Assembly: GCA_014904985.1 (NCBI GenBank)
Contig: MU128925.1
Coordinates: forward strand, 20,052-84,051
DNA: 64,000 bases
DNA from: Hydnum rufescens UP504
Taxonomy: Eukaryota > Basidiomycota > Agaricomycetes > Cantharellales > Hydnaceae
Reading direction: 5' to 3'
Shown here in pieces: positions 1 to 10,900 of the stretch (the stretch's first letter is position 1; every line of letters starts with the position of its first letter). The notes under the pieces are model-generated. The model was not told the origin of the DNA and searched no databases. It saw nothing but the letters and a program-made list of their open reading frames with translations. A program made the translations under genes and the position numbers.

Positions 1-1156
1 GAAAAACAATTGGGCCCATCCAGATGCAAACCCAAACCATTCTTGGAGCGATTTACTTCCAAATGCTGTCCTAGGCATTGATGGCATCAACACAGCTCTT
101 CAGGATTCCATCAGCAAAGAACAGCTCAGTGTTCAGTATGATGTTAACCCTCTCTCGACCAATACGTGCCAAGTGTCATGATGATAAACACTACGCATGG
201 CCTGTCGCAAACATGCCCAGGTGCCATCAAGTGGAACAATACTGTAACTCCATCTCTTATTCTACTTACCGATGAAGTTTCAGAGGAGCAGCACCATTCT
301 TCTTCATTGGAGTGGTCTGGCAGGTTCATTTGCAAGTGCAGCAGCAGGCACCATACGTTTGGAGGTGCTGGTTAATTATGGAATGGATTGAGGGATGTTG
401 TGTTGTGTGGCTGAGTTTGAATTCCAGATCTGCCCGTCCAGCTAGTCAATGTGTTTCTTACCCATGCGCACCAGTTTGGCTACTTTGCTGTAAGTCTTAA
501 GATATGCTGAATTTTTTCTCAAGATGCTTTTCCATTCTCAGTTGCTTCTCCCAATGAAATGAGGTGGGCAGCAACTCCTTACCAAGTACTTTGATGCATA
601 GACCCCGTAGGTACTGTTTCGTACCGGGCGGATTCTTTTCACCGCCATTTTGAAATGCCCTGGGACCGTTCGGCAGCGGCCTCACCTGGCCCACTAATCA
701 GCCAGCTTGTCTGAGCTCATTGATGCAGAAGGTTGAGAAGTGGTAATCATTCACGAGGGCAATCTCATGATCTCTCCCCACTCCCCCAATAGTCAATGTC
801 TGCAATCCCAGCTTGATGTGGAAGACCCTGGTAATGAGCACTATTATTCAAATGTGCAGGGTACAGTCGACCACTGTCACCATTTTGTGATTGTCCATAG
901 CATTTACATACAATTCCGTGTCCCACTGTGCTTGTTGGGTGAGTAAAAGTGAGATCGGAGGCCTAATGGTTGATTGCCATTGCTTGATTTGATGCGACAC
1001 TCGCGCGACAAGGATCAGCGAGACATTGGACGAATTGTGGTAAAAGGAGAGAACTGGAACCCGAAGGACCCACACATACTCCCAAGGATGATTGAGCTGT
1101 CACAGGAGCCTAAGGCAGATGATATGGGAAGTGAGACTAGTAGTGATGAAGAATAA
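1..1156 (+). pseudogene. Relic of a KDZ transposase gene (copy 1)
   Basis: This stretch is nucleotide-similar to positions about 1750-2800 of the KDZ transposase gene that follows it, in the same orientation. Shared landmarks include the GTATGATGTTA/GTACGATGTTA block, the CATTCTTCTTCATTGGA block and the GATGATTGAGCTGTCACAGG block. It differs from that copy by dozens of single-base insertions and a few deletions, so no frame stays open. After the last shared block it jumps to an acidic tail (SETSSDEE then TAA at 1154-1156), so most of the catalytic half appears deleted. It begins before the window, so its 5' part is not visible. It is either an old internally deleted copy or a poorly polished repeat in the assembly. 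Confidence 0.75.
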
Positions 1157-1553
1157 GTCCATGTTATCTACATATGTACTTAGCAAAAATAATACAGAAA
1201 CTGAAATCATTAAGTTAATTGTGGGGGGCCCCTAGCTGAACTTAGAAAATACTCGGGTTTGAAATGAGGCCTTTGGAGGCAGTGCTGAGGGGCCCCTGGG
1301 GCCCCTGGATCAGTACTTGAGCCCCCCTGAGCCCATCCAAGTTAGCCCACAGGGGCCACCAGGGGCCCCATGGGCTGTATATCTAATTAGAGCATATAAA
1401 TGCAACCCTCAAAATATCTAATTAGATACTGATAATTGGCTGACCAGCCTGCACTTGCCATCTCCCTCAAATACTGTGCCCATACAATCCCTACTCATTG
1501 ACAAATTTGGTGAACCAGCCCTTTTATTTTGATACCTCGCGTCAATTCTTAAT
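1157..1553 (+). promoter_or_regulatory. 5' leader and presumed promoter of the KDZ transposase gene
   Basis: This 397-bp stretch between the KDZ relic and the KDZ transposase gene has no open frame. It contains a GC-rich run of repeated GGGGCCCCTGG-type blocks (about 1225-1370), then an AT-rich part with CATATAAATGC near 1394, a possible TATA element. It ends at a good 5' splice site, GTAAGT at 1554, and the matching acceptor TTTCCAG ends at 1624, giving a 71-nt intron in the 5' UTR just ahead of the ATG at 1626. The promoter role is inferred from position only. Confidence 0.4.
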
Positions 1554-1625
1554 GTAAGTTGAAGTGTTCAGTGTTCTGCTGTAATATCTTCTCAATAGCT
1601 AACCCTCCCTTGTAATGTTTCCAGA

Positions 1626-4600
1626 ATGATTCACAGTGCCATAAGGACTGTAAAAAAGAAGGAGTCCCGCATGTCTGCCCATGGTCGCATGAAAGCTGGG
1701 ACCATTCATGCCTTCGAGGCTCATCAATCGAGGATGAAGGCCTCCAATTCTCAAAAACAAGCCCATCCAGATGCAAACCCAACCATTTTGAGCGATTTAC
1801 TTCCAAATGCTGTCCTAGGCATTGATGGCATCAACACAGCTCTTCAGGATTCCATCAGCAAAGAACAGCTCAGTGTTCAGTACGATGTTACCCCTCTCTC
1901 AACCAATACTGCCAGTGTCATTGATGATAAATGCTCACACCATGCCTGTCGCAAACATGCCCAGGTGCATCGGTGGAACAATACCATACTCCCATCTCTT
2001 ATTCATCCTTACATGAAGTTTCAGAGGGAGCAGCACCATTCTTCTTCATTGGAAGAGTCTGGCAGGTTCATTTGCAAGTGCAGCAGCAGGCACCATACGT
2101 TGGAGGTGACCTGCGTTCATGTGGAACAGATTGAGGATGTCGTGTTGGATGTCTGTGAATGCAGATCTGCCCCTGTCCAGCTAGTCCAACATGGTTTCTT
2201 CCCATGCACCCCAGTTCGGCCTACATTGGCTGTAAGTCTTGATATGCTGGAATTCGTCTCAGAGCTTTTCCATCACATTGCTCCCAATGAAAGAGGCTGG
2301 GCAGAAACTCTTACCAAGTACTTGAAGACCCGTGGTTATTGTTTTGCTATGGGGGATTCATTCATTTGCCACCATTTTGCAAATGCCCTGGCCCACTATC
2401 AGCAGCTTGTCGAGCTCATTGATGCAGAGGTTGAGAAGTTGGTAGATCATTTGCGAGGGCAATCTCATGTCTCTCCCCACTCCCCAATATCAATGTCTGC
2501 ATCCCAGCTTGATGTGAAGACCCCAGTTAACAAGTGCTATTATTCAAATGCGCAGGGTACAGTCGACACTGTCACCATTCGTGATTGTCCTAGCATTTAC
2601 CTACAATCTCGGTGTCCACTGTGCTTTGGCAGTAACAATGCTGAGATCGGAGGCCTAATGGTTGATTCCATTGTCTGCATTGATGCGAACTTCCAGCTGA
2701 AAAGACAGCGAGACTTGGACAGACATGTGGGGTATCAAGGAGAGACTGGAACCCAGGACCCACACATTACATCACCAAGGATGATTGAGCTGTCACAGGA
2801 GGCCTTAGAGGCATGGGAGCAAAAAGTCCAAGGTATCCGACCTGGAAGAGGAGAACCAAGAGCTGGACAGAAGCGCAAAGCCCATGAGGCGGTGGAAAGA
2901 GAAGATCTGCAAGCAGAGGAAGGAGATAAAGTTGAAAGGAATCTAAACATGCTGAATTCTACATACCATGCCTGTGGTGAATCTTTCATTGCTGCCGATG
3001 GAGATCGAATAAAGGCATCAACTCAATACTTCAGTGACACTGGTGTCCTTGCCATGCTCTGCCAACATGATATTCCCATATTTCTGGCCAACATGTGGAC
3101 TGCTGGGGAGAAACAATTTTATGTGTTTGCCCTTCTTGATGCCCTTATCAAGCATCTGCCCCATCATTGGAGAATTGGTGCCTTATATGATATTGGCTGC
3201 CAAATAGACCAATCACTCAAGAAATGGGACTTTCTGCCAGAGTGGTCAGGGCATTTGGAGTGGGGCGTATCGATTTTCCATGCATATGGGCACCAGTGGA
3301 CCTGTCAACTATGGTACCACCCTTGAAAGAATGAGATCTGGGGTCTTTCAGATGGAGAAGGGTGTGAGCAGTTTTGGAGTGAGTTATGGCGACTTATCCC
3401 TGGGCTTTGGGTGACAGGCTATCACTGTCAACTATTCCTTCTGGACTTACAAGTGGAACACATTGATGAGGGGAAACAAGAGGGTTTTGGAAAGTGGCTG
3501 AGGGATCGCACTGATCGTGCCCAACGTCGTTTGGATGAAGCCCAGGAGAAACTTGGTCTTCAGTCTATCAAGTATCTCCTCCAACAATTCAAGGAGCAGC
3601 AGCTTTATCACAGTCAGCCAATATCCCGGCAGTCCCAGACCCAGGGTGCCCATGCCATTGATCGTATCCTTTCACTACAGTCCACATTAGATGCCCAGCA
3701 GGAGAACTTGCAAGACTTAATAAAGGAGGGCAATGATATGGTTGGAGAGGACAGTGCGAGTGAAGCTGTGCTTATGGAATGGCAGGAAAAGGTTAAATCA
3801 ACCAAGGCCTCAGTAGTGTGCCTTGAAAACAACATACAAAAGAAGGTTGAGGAGCTGAAACTCCAGGATCGGGTTGCTGCCCAGAAGTTGTCAAAGCTGA
3901 AGAAGGATAAATGGATTACTCTTCAGCTCAACCTTCTTGTTCTTAGGGAACAACTCCTCCGAAAGTTAAGGGAGCGAAAATTTGAGCTTGAAACTCTGGA
4001 TCGCACCCATTCCACTCACATACTGGACCAGAAGATGAAGGCACATGTAGAAAAGGCTGTGAAGCACCACTCCTCTGGGATTGAAGGCACTATGAAGAAG
4101 TACAATGTGACATTGGTGGAAATGGTTGAATATAGAAGGAGATCAAAAAGTATCTCAAGGGATGCTTATATTCCACCAATGCTTTCAAAGGAAGGGTTGT
4201 ACAGACTGGATGTTGATCAGGATATATGGGAAGATACAAGGGGTGATGTCGCTGACTTCCCTGATGGTGTCCTTCCTCCATGGTTGGCAGATGCTTCGAT
4301 CAAGCAAGGGATATGTACTGCGCAGGAGATCATCAACTGTAAAGAGGAGTTGGAACAGTGCAAGGTGGAACACAGTAATCTTTGGACATGGTTCTCTAAA
4401 GAGTATACTGCAGTGGAGAGACTGGTTGACTTCACACAAAATGATGATGTCTCATTCTTTGCCCTTGTTCAACTGCATCAACTGTACGAACTGGTTGGTG
4501 ACTTGGAGAAAAGATCTTTCTCTCATTAATTCTATGTCAACTACCCCATGCTGGGATGATATCCACCCTCCAATACCTCTAGAACATCACCATCTCAGTC

Positions 4601-5545
4601 GAGTTTCAGGCATATCATCAAGGGGGCATGAGGATGATGGGTTGAGTATATGGATGCCTTTGGTCTGGTTTAAACCTTGGGAACCTGGGTTTAAACCTAA
4701 ACCAGACCCAGGTCTGGTTCCATTGGGGTCAGGTTTCATTCAATTTTCCTCTGGTCTGGTTTAGGTTTTGCCCTTGCCCTGAATCCAAAACCTGGTTCAA
4801 ACCCAGGTTTAAACCTGAACCTGAAAGGTAGGGTGTACCTTCCAGTCTATGTACTTTCACCCTTATTTCTCCACATATTATCATTATCATCCTTCTATAC
4901 ATTCAATTCCAGAAGCAAACCTAGCAATTTGCACACAGTACTGTAATTTCAGAGTCAAAAGTTGCATGACTCTGGAATCTAATGGGGTAATCTGTGCAGG
5001 TTACAAAGCACATGGCTCTGGGATCAAATCTGGATATTTGCACAGGTTACTGTAACTCAGTCTAGGGTCACATGACACAATTTAGTTAGCTAAGTTCCAT
5101 CCCCTGGAGATATGTAAGCAGAAAATTGATGTGAAGGAGGGTGTGAATGAGATATGAATGGAAAATGGGATGCAAAGGAAGTGGTCAATGCAAAGACTCA
5201 CACAGAGAGTCCAGATAGTCTGTAGTACTTACTAAAATGTTTTGCTTCTCCTATATCTCAGGTTTCAGGTTTAAACCTGGTTTAAACCCAAACCAAACCA
5301 CTCTGGAACCAAACCTCAGGTCAGGTTCAGGTTTTGCCCTCATGGGTGATTTCAGGTTCAGGTCTGGTTTAGGTTTTGCCCAAATTGGCAAAAACCAAAC
5401 CAAAACCAAACCTAGGCATCCCTAGTTGAGTAGTGTGGTATCATCTGATGATGATGATGATGGAGAACTAGAGGAGGATTGTGAAGTAGAGGACCTTGGT
5501 TTTATTGCACTCATAGATAGCACCCTCATAGATAGTGAAGATTAA
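1626..5545 (+). pseudogene. KDZ (Kyakuja/Dileera/Zisupton) transposase gene, interrupted
   Basis: This encodes a basidiomycete KDZ-type DNA transposase. Recognisable parts are an N-terminal region with clustered Cys/His (CKCSS, CECR, then CPLCF near 2620), the DANFQLKR block near 2680, the IYDIGCQ-like LYDIGCQ block near 3190, HAYGHQWTCQ near 3280, GLSDGEG near 3340, and a long coiled-coil C-terminal half (about 3470-4520). The frame is open from 1626 except for three lesions. A TGA at 3324-3326 sits where the family has Arg (HPR). A +1 frame change occurs near 4500-4530. A 776-bp MITE is inserted at 4649. Across the MITE, the frame joins exactly when one target duplication is removed and runs through an acidic tail (DDDDDGELEED) to TAA at 5543-5545. 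The first Met follows a 71-nt 5' UTR intron. With so few lesions this copy died recently. Family identity is confident; the frameshift could instead be an unrecognised intron. Confidence 0.85.
4649..5424. mobile_element. hAT-like nonautonomous MITE inserted in the KDZ gene
   Basis: The element starts TATGGATGCC and ends GGCATCCCTA, so its termini are inverted repeats (TATGGATGCC against TAGGGATGCC). It is flanked by an exact 8-bp direct repeat GTTGAGTA at 4641-4648 and 5425-5432. An 8-bp duplication and a TAGGGATG-type terminus are the hallmarks of hAT transposons. It has no transposase; its interior is rich in GGTTTAAACC and GGTTTAGGTTTTGCCC motifs near both ends, extending the inverted symmetry inward. 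A second, truncated family member lies at 7655-8240. Removing the element plus one duplication restores the host transposase frame. Confidence 0.88.
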
Positions 5546-5879
5546 TGTACTAGAATTATTATTCATTAATGCGTATAGCCCTTGTCTTGAGCTAAATATT
5601 GTCAAGTCCTTGAAGTTGAGGCCATTGACAATGGTTGATGTCAAATTTGATGTCAAAACCATCAGTACGAGGTCAAAATTCAGTTTTTGATCATCATTTG
5701 ACATCAACCCCAATTTAAGCCTCTCAGGCCCAGACAAAACATCAAAATGGTACTCTTTTTGAGCTAAGGCTATATGGCTGACCAGCCTGAATGATGTTCT
5801 CCTGAGACAAGGGGGAAATTTGTATGTATAACACTGAGTTCTTCTTCGTTCGTGACGCCCTTCATACCACTGGATGGTC
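5546..5879. other. 3' flank of the KDZ element, no recognised gene
   Basis: This is AT-rich sequence without a recognisable product. It contains an inverted repeat: GGTTGATGTCAAAT near 5631 and its complement ATTTGACATCAACC near 5695, about 50 bp apart, which could form a hairpin. It probably includes the 3' UTR and terminal part of the KDZ element, but I could not find matching terminal inverted repeats. Confidence 0.4.
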
Positions 5880-6310
5880 ATTTTTCAATACCTTTCTAGG
5901 CGTGGTCGTTTCATGAAAATCCAATCAAGACTGACAGAGAAATTCAAAAAATACACCTTCTAATTATGAATGAGCAGGTGAAATCATTCCAGAAGCCTCA
6001 GTTCTGATCCGATGAACACGTAATCAGTATCATTCGATAGATATTGATCACACTTTCAGGTTGCTATATTTACAGATCAATCGGATACAAATTGACTTCG
6101 AAAAGCAGAAAATACTCCTTAAGAGCATGGATTCCATAGTAAAATTGTTCTATAACATGCAATTTTAATCAGATCGACTCGTGCTTGGTATCGTTGGATA
6201 GGTGTGAATCATATCTTTCCGGTAGCTACTTTTTCGAGCCGATCCAATCAAAACGGATGGAGAAATTCAACAAATACTCCTTAAGAGTGCCGCATTTGCC
6301 CCTATTTGAT
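5880..6310. repeat. Degenerate tandem repeat, period about 130-150 bp
   Basis: Three imperfect units follow one another. Each contains a segment like ATCAGATCGACTCGTG / CTGATCCGATGAACACG, then GTATCATTCGATAG / GGTATCGTTGGATAG, then CTTTCAGGTTGCTAT / CTTTCCGGTAGCTAC, then an end like AAATACTCCTTAAGAG (exact in the last two units; AAATACACCTTCTAA in the first). No coding frame runs through it. It may be internal repeats of an unrecognised transposable element. Confidence 0.55.
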
Positions 6311-7654
6311 TATGTAACCATATCTGCAAGTAGGAATGAAGGCCCAGGTGTGTAATCCATCATATTACATAATCACAATCACCATTCATTAGAGTCGCCC
6401 TTAAGGCAACAAGATCCATATGAGCAGATTGAAGGAGAATTCAAGATGATATACAGAAGGGCAAGTTGAATTGCCGGGTCCACCATATCATGGCTTATGA
6501 TAGGGCATAAATGAATACAGTCCCTATGGCCTGTTGAAGACCCCAGGAGATTGACTCATGTACAAAGGAAATGAGCATTCCATTTACATCTTTTCAGGCA
6601 TATGGAATTCATGCTCATCCATGAACAGATGAAAGGCTTGTTATTGGAATGACATATTGGTACATTTTTAATTCATTCATTGGAAAATTCAACGCTGAAA
6701 TGGAACTCTATGTGGTAGGGATTTTTCCTCCAACAACAGCCACAAATTGAGGGAGATATAGGTGATTGATGGAATGAGGAAAAGCAGCCAAAGAAGGATG
6801 AATATCTCAAGAACCACTGGATGGAATCGGCTGAAAATTGGTGTGGACAGCGCGGACGATGTGTAGGAGGTGTGTGCACAGTTTCAGGATGATTGGAGCT
6901 AGGCCTGGGGCGATGGGCCCATAACCTGTTCAAGTGGAGGAATGGAAAAGGCCTACACAGACACCCAGAGTGGAACTGAGGTGGATTGGCTTAAGTCTTG
7001 ATGTAGCAAGAGTTAAGCCATATCTGCCTCCATCACAACAACCATAAACAGGAAGCAAAAACAAGAATAGCACAAAACAACTAATACAAGGGCACAACTT
7101 CAACATATACTTTATTCCCTTATCCACTTCTGAAATCCCCTGGTGGAAAGCTTCTCCCACTGGGAGTTTTGTGCTGCCCCAGGTTTAGATAGCTTCTTTC
7201 CTCTTCCCTTCATTAGTAGCTAATTAGGTAAGCTGATGGGATGTAACCACTTGGCAGGAGCCAAGGAGAACAACTCTTAACCACCATCATACTCACAACT
7301 TGTGAAGTCACTGTCTGTGCCATCCAACTGTATCTTGTCATCACTACTCTGTCACATTTACTTGTAAGATCCCCTAGCCAGAAGGCAAGTTCTTAGTGGG
7401 TTTGGCTCTACAGCAATCCACTCATGCCTGTGATTCCAGGCCCTGGTCCTTAAGTCCCTACATGGATTATGTAACTTTTGGCAGTTGATATATGCTGCAT
7501 GGTTGGACATACGCCACAGAAGAACTCCATTCCAGCCCCATGCCATGGAAGTACAAGTCCCTTTGTACTTTCATGGCATGGCCCCACCCCTGGAAAACCC
7601 TCACTTGCAATTTGACTTGCTCTTGTTTTCTTCTGAACATTGGGAGAAAACCCC
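6311..7654. other. Transposon-like noncoding sequence, no gene recognised
   Basis: About 1.3 kb with only short random frames on both strands. Codon structure is absent and stops are frequent. The sequence lies between two repeats and is probably eroded transposon DNA. No terminal repeats, LTR or protein motif was recognised. Confidence 0.35.
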
Positions 7655-8240
7655 TACACCAGTCTATGTACTTTCACCCTTGTTCCTCTGCCATATCATC
7701 ATCATCATCCTTCCATACATTCAATTCTGCAAGTAAACCTAGCAATTGGCACACAGCACTGTAATTTCAGAGTCAATAGTCACATAACCATGGAATCTAA
7801 TGTTGTAATTTGTGCAGGTTACAAGTCACATGACACTGGGATCAAATCTGGATGTTTGCACAGGTTACTGTAACTCAGTCTAGGGTCACATGACCTGATT
7901 CAGGTAGCTAAATGCCATCCCCTGAAGATGCATAAGCAGAAAACTGATGTGAAGGAGGGATGTGAATGAGATGTGGATGGAAGATGGAATGCAAAGGAAG
8001 TGGTGAAGGCAAAGACTCAAGCAGAGGGACCAGATACTGTGTGGTACTTACTAAAATGTTTTGCTTCTCCTGTATCTCAGGTTTCAGGTTTAAATCAGGT
8101 TCAAACCTGAACGAGACCTGAATGGAACCAAACCTCAGGTTAGGTTCAGGTTTTGCCCTCATGGGTGATTTGAGAACCTGGTCAGGTTTAGGTTGTGCCC
8201 AAATTGGGCAAAACCAGACCAAAACCAGACTGTGGCAACC
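7655..8240. repeat. Second, truncated copy of the hAT-like MITE family
   Basis: This aligns co-linearly with about 4838-5410 of the MITE inside the KDZ gene. Shared blocks include CCAGTCTATGTACTTTCACC, GCACAGGTTACTGTAACTCAG, GTACTTACTAAAATGTTTTG and GGTTCAGGTTTTGCCCTCAT. The first 190 bp of the element are missing and the 3' terminus is altered (GTGGCAACC in place of the GGCATCCCTA end), so it lacks both intact termini and shows no target duplication. It is a dead fragment or a recombinant. Confidence 0.8.
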
Positions 8241-8884
8241 ATAAAGGCATCACAGTTACCCAGAAAACCCCATTGTACCAGTCCCTCTGGGAGGAGGGAT
8301 CTGGTCATGAGTCTATCACATTGTCTCATTGGCTGGGACTTTTGCCCTGTCTGGGAGGGGAGACTAGGCACCTTTCATTCCCCTCCCCCTCCCCCCCCAG
8401 CATTGGGAAAAACAACATTGCTTCTGAAGCCTTTGAAGGGCTCTGACATGCTTCAGAGCCCTTCAAAGGCTTCAGAAGTAACATTGGTTTTCCTGATGCC
8501 CCCCCCTCCCACCACAAAGGTTTCATTTTGTTCTTACTTTCAGGCCAAAGGCACAATGCCTGAAAATGGTAGCTACAGTATGAGTGGAGCATAAGAGCTG
8601 ATCAGGAATTGCCAGCCAACCTGGCCACTGGACCTCTCAGAGACTCAGAATCTGTAGCACAAGTCCCAACAATTCCCATGATGCCACATCTTGTTTCCAT
8701 TCACCCACCTCTCCCACCCCCAGATACACCCAATACACTAGTAGATCTGTAAAGTCCTGAAGCTCATAGTTCCATTTCCAGATCCTCACACTCCCCCTAT
8801 TTCAACAGATAGGTGTAATATAGTGTATTACATAAGGGAGTTTGGACTCAAAAGTCATGTATATATTGTTATTTCTGAAAATTA
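8241..8884. repeat. Stretch with a perfect 25-bp hairpin at 8422-8477
   Basis: The left arm at 8422-8446 begins TTCTGAAGCCTTTGAAGG and its exact reverse complement occupies 8453-8477, leaving a 6-nt loop (CATGCT). The symmetry continues weakly outward for about 20 bp. The structure is too long to be chance and resembles the core of a small fold-back element, but I see no target duplication. The rest of the stretch (8241-8421 and 8478-8884) has no gene. Confidence 0.6.
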
Positions 8885-8957
8885 TGGTGGAACCAGGGTT
8901 TGAACCTGGGACCTCCTGCCTTCTAGTCAGGTGCTCTACCAACTGAGCTATCCCTCC
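8885..8957 (-). tRNA. tRNA-like sequence, type-I body, anticodon loop reads AGA (pseudogene or SINE head likely)
   Basis: On the minus strand a 73-nt cloverleaf can be drawn. It has a D-arm with TAGCTCAGTTGGTAGAGC (A box), an anticodon arm CCTGA-CTAGAAG-GCAGG, and a T-arm CCAGG-TTCAAAC-CCTGG (B box). The acceptor stem GGAGGGA pairs with TTCCACC with one A-A mismatch, and the anticodon stem has one A-G mismatch. The anticodon would be AGA (Ser), but tRNA-Ser normally has a long variable arm and this one has five bases. Both polymerase III promoter boxes are intact. Isotype conflict, stem mismatches and location inside transposon debris suggest a tRNA pseudogene or tRNA-derived SINE head. Confidence 0.55.
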
Positions 8958-10086
8958 TGTTCTGGGGATGGAACTTACTTTCCAACATATATGGCAGTTG
9001 CTGAGATTGAATAGTTAACCTTTGCCCAGATCTTCATCACCTAGTGAGAAACTGTGAAACCTCTTGTCCCTGCTTCTTCTACTTGCCTATCTGGTTGGCC
9101 TGTCTAGTAGCCATCAATACTAGGCCTTTCTCTGGCCTGGGCTCTGCACCTTTGGACCCTAGCAGGAAAGCAGTGAGTAGGACACTCCCTTCCTCTCACT
9201 GATCCCCCATCCTCTCCTTAGATAGTGACTGTGCCACTTGGCCAGTCACTACTTTATGTCTTTCACCATGACCCCCACTCCCTCACACTCTTTTCCCCTG
9301 GACTCAGAGCAAAGCCAGTGTTTAGCTCTGTCTCCAGCTCCTCTGCCCAAAGCTAGTGCTGAGGGCAGTGTGATTACCTCTTCATCTTGTCCCCTTATTC
9401 CCTCCCATCTGGCTCCCAACCTGTTGACTCTGCTTTGTCCAAGTACAACAACAAGTGCCCTCCTGAATCTGGGAGGCACTTCATTACAATAGGTGCTAGG
9501 AATTTCCCCTCCACACCAGGGTCTTCTCTCCTCTTGCACTGACAGATTTGCATGCAGTCAGAGAGACAGTAGTTTTTCTGATGCCATTCTTGCTTGGTAG
9601 GGCTGAGCTTGACCACTCTCTGCTTAATATTCTGGAATTAATGAGGCATAATTCCATGGACAAGGAAAAATAAAAATAAAATAAAATAAAAATAAAAAAG
9701 AGAGAGAGAGATAATAAGGAAACTCAGTCACTATTGGGTGGAACATATGTACCTCATAAGGAAACTACATTGTGTACAGGTACATTAAGGCAGGGCAACA
9801 TTGAGCAGTACTTGACCTCAGTCACTATTGGGCAGACTGAGGAAAGGGACCCTGTGGCCAATCCAGCAGGCATAGCATGATGCTGGATGCCCAGATGTTC
9901 ACACAGATGCTCTGTTAACAAAAGAGAGAGAAAGAGAAGCCGAGATAAGTTACAATGTGGCTGTGCCCAGCATGAGCTCTGAAGGTGTGAAGCCCAAAAG
10001 TCAATCAGCACATCTTATTGCACACCTGATTTGCCTTGCAAACCACACAAACACAGGCCAAGTATAATGATTCTCATGCAACAATA
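8958..10086. other. No gene recognised; A-rich microsatellite at 9664-9714
   Basis: About 1.1 kb of CpG-poor sequence with short overlapping frames on both strands and no recognisable protein. At 9664-9714 an AAAATAAAAT-type run passes into GAGAGAGAGAGAT, a simple repeat. The rest resembles eroded transposon sequence. Confidence 0.35.
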
Positions 10087-10393
10087 GGGGGTTTCATGAT
10101 ACACAAATATCTTTCCAAATCACTCCCAAACAGCATGCAAATGAGTTTCCAAATGAGCTCCAAAAGACTTTGCAAAATGATTTGGGCGGCATTTGGACAG
10201 GTATTTGGGCCTCAGGAGGTCCAAATACCCTTCCAAATGGATTTGGGTGGCATTTGGAAGGGTATTTGGACCTCCAGAGGCCCAAATACCCATCCAAATG
10301 CCGCCCAAATCACTTTCCAAATGTCATTTGGAAACTCATTTGGATGCTATTTGGAAGTGATTTGGGAAGATATTTGTGTATCATGAAACCCCC
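10087..10393. mobile_element. 307-bp palindromic fold-back element
   Basis: The element begins GGGGGTTTCATGATACACAA and ends with the exact reverse complement of that string. The inverted symmetry runs through nearly the whole length, with internal blocks such as GGTATTTGGGCCTC and its complement around a centre near 10240. Frames on both strands encode near-identical peptides only because the DNA is palindromic. No transposase is present and no convincing target duplication is visible. It lies about 100 bp outside the 5' LTR of the copia element. Confidence 0.8.
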
Positions 10394-10491
10394 TGAGTGG
10401 AAGGAATCACTAGCTTATCACTTTGTCTACTGGCTTAATCATGAGAGTTGCAGATAATCCCACCCACCCACACAGTCATATCTGCCACCCT

Positions 10492-10900
10492 TGTTGGAGC
10501 CAGTGGATACAGATGTGGCTGGGTATGACGTCAGAGACAAGCGTGACTGAGGCTATGCTGAGGACCTTGCCAATCGTCAATCTGCCAATCTAGCTAAAAC
10601 CTGTAGCCAAGTTTCACCAGCAATCTTTTTACCTGGTCCTGGTTGTTTTGCTGGCACCACCAGCAGTCAGACATTCTTTTCTTTTCTCTAACCCATTTTC
10701 ATGTGTCTTCTACCCTCCTGTAAATACTATAAAAGGTCAGACTTAGGCCCTCTAAATGCTAAGGACTTCTCTGTGTGTTCTTCTGCCATTGCTGCTTAAT
10801 TCACCTGGGTGACTCAAGTCTCACCAGTCTACTGAATTCATCCTCACCCACTTAGTAATCAGGGGGAGTTCTTCTTGTGTGAATACCATAACTCTCACTA
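10492..10900 (+). repeat. 5' LTR of the copia element
   Basis: This 409-bp LTR matches 15785-16188 closely. It carries a TATA box (TATAAAA at 10728-10734) that would drive the genomic RNA. Most differences from the 3' LTR are CpG against TpG or CpA, and its last 100 bp have lost every CpG that the 3' LTR keeps. Confidence 0.93.

Noticed and set aside
3324..3326. TGA in the KDZ gene as programmed read-through or selenocysteine
   Set aside because: Fungi lack the selenocysteine machinery, and the site fits a CGA-to-TGA change at a conserved Arg.
5468..5881. 137-codon minus-strand frame after the KDZ gene
   Set aside because: It overlaps the end of the KDZ coding sequence, has no recognisable motif and shows no sign of splicing.
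10036..10457. Four overlapping frames on both strands with similar peptides
   Set aside because: The similarity is caused by the palindromic fold-back element, not by coding selection.
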